A stretch of 64,000 nt of DNA from CALCCV01 sp964388665 (lineage in GTDB: Bacteria; Bdellovibrionota; Bdellovibrionia; Bdellovibrionales; Bdellovibrionaceae): positions 21,800 through 85,799 of the forward strand of contig CAYMBJ010000006.1 of NCBI GenBank assembly GCA_964388665.1. Direction: 5' to 3'. The notes under the pieces are model-generated. The model had not been told where the DNA came from. It did not search any database and was given only the letters and a program-made list of their open reading frames with translations. Numbering within the stretch: position 1 is the stretch's first letter; every line of letters starts with the position of its first letter. This document shows, piece after piece, positions 63,725-64,000 of the stretch. Position numbers and translations under genes: made by a program.

Positions 63725-64000
63725 CTGCTCCCCCCATAAATTAATTTTTTGTTTATGAAACTAAAACACAAAGTCCTTGCGGTCGCAATCTTGGCCGCTA
63801 GCTGTAAAACTTTTTGCCAACTGTCTACTCTTACTGGCCCCTGCCGCCATGAATGGTGGTGTATGGACTCTGACCACATGATCCGGCCTGACCTGCGGCA
63901 CTCCTTTTGCAATTTCATGACCCATGTCGAAGCCTATTCCAACCCCCGAATTGAATCATAGGTAATCGTACCGAAAGTAGCAGTTGAATTGCATTGCGGC
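63725..64000. other. Right-end region without a supported gene
   Basis: No frame here has a convincing ribosome site. A plus-strand reading from 63755 begins like a signal peptide but breaks into a Cys/Trp/Met-rich tail. A short minus-strand reading is protein-like but flanked by stops (see findings). It may hold the promoter of the MddA-like gene. Confidence 0.4.

Noticed and set aside
1..64000. tRNA, rRNA, riboswitch or insertion sequence
   Set aside because: A read-through of intergenic regions found no cloverleaf, conserved riboswitch core or transposase; a covariance-model search would be needed to be certain.

Overview
The window is a bacterial chromosome segment from a Gram-negative organism. 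It has many lipoprotein signal peptides, an RND tripartite efflux system with an outer-membrane channel, an AsmA-like envelope protein, periplasmic solute-binding proteins, and chemotaxis and PilZ genes. Moderate G+C, genes packed on both strands, many lineage-specific lipoproteins and frequent GTG/TTG starts behind strong AGGAGG sites suggest Bdellovibrionota (Bdellovibrio/Oligoflexia-like). That assignment is inference, since no rRNA or marker gene is present. I saw no tRNA, rRNA, insertion sequence, prophage or CRISPR array.

Layout. 0-2.4 kb: end of a truncated gene, small hypotheticals and a c-type-cytochrome-like lipoprotein. 2.4-11.1 kb: a minus-strand set (S1-domain protein, AsmA/YdbH-like protein, small lipoprotein, then a large beta-propeller/TPR protein). 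11.3-13.4 kb: LemA-TPM-TPM operon. 13.4-20.1 kb: Cys-repeat lipoprotein, PilZ protein, Dps, secreted hydrolase, MurG-like glycosyltransferase, CheX-CheY pair. 20.3-28.8 kb: DUF3299 protein, small ORF plus PAS kinase, type III polyketide synthase, ABC-2 exporter, O-antigen-ligase-like protein plus rhomboid protease. 28.9-38.4 kb: FkbM methyltransferase, and a run of unusual multidomain proteins: phosphoribosyltransferase-hydrolase, phosphatase-MscS and topoisomerase III-RecQ. 38.4-41.4 kb: Glu/Asp-type ABC importer. 41.6-46.7 kb: PL6-like lipoprotein, hypothetical lipoprotein, chemoreceptor plus solute-binding protein. 47-52.3 kb: exported haem-enzyme locus. 52.3-56.5 kb: beta-propeller, 5'-truncated DUF1552 gene, esterase, iodotyrosine-deiodinase-like nitroreductase. 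56.5-62.8 kb: CusCBA-type Cu/Ag efflux operon and a Cys/His-rich exported protein. 63 kb: MddA-like methyltransferase.

Most notable: (1) a secreted dioxygenase-type haem protein, with the Tyr-x-x-His pair of the cyclooxygenase/alpha-dioxygenase family, lies divergent from a catalase-related lipoprotein and is followed by a secreted protein with an acetolactate-decarboxylase-like His-x-His...His pattern. This could be an extracytoplasmic oxylipin pathway. (2) An in-frame fusion of a PPP-type phosphatase to an MscS channel lacking TM1, whose predicted topology puts the phosphatase in the cytoplasm. (3) A single polypeptide carrying topoisomerase III and RecQ helicase. (4) A stand-alone type III PKS with an intact Cys-His-Asn triad. 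(5) Two short dispersed intergenic repeat families and several perfect hairpins.
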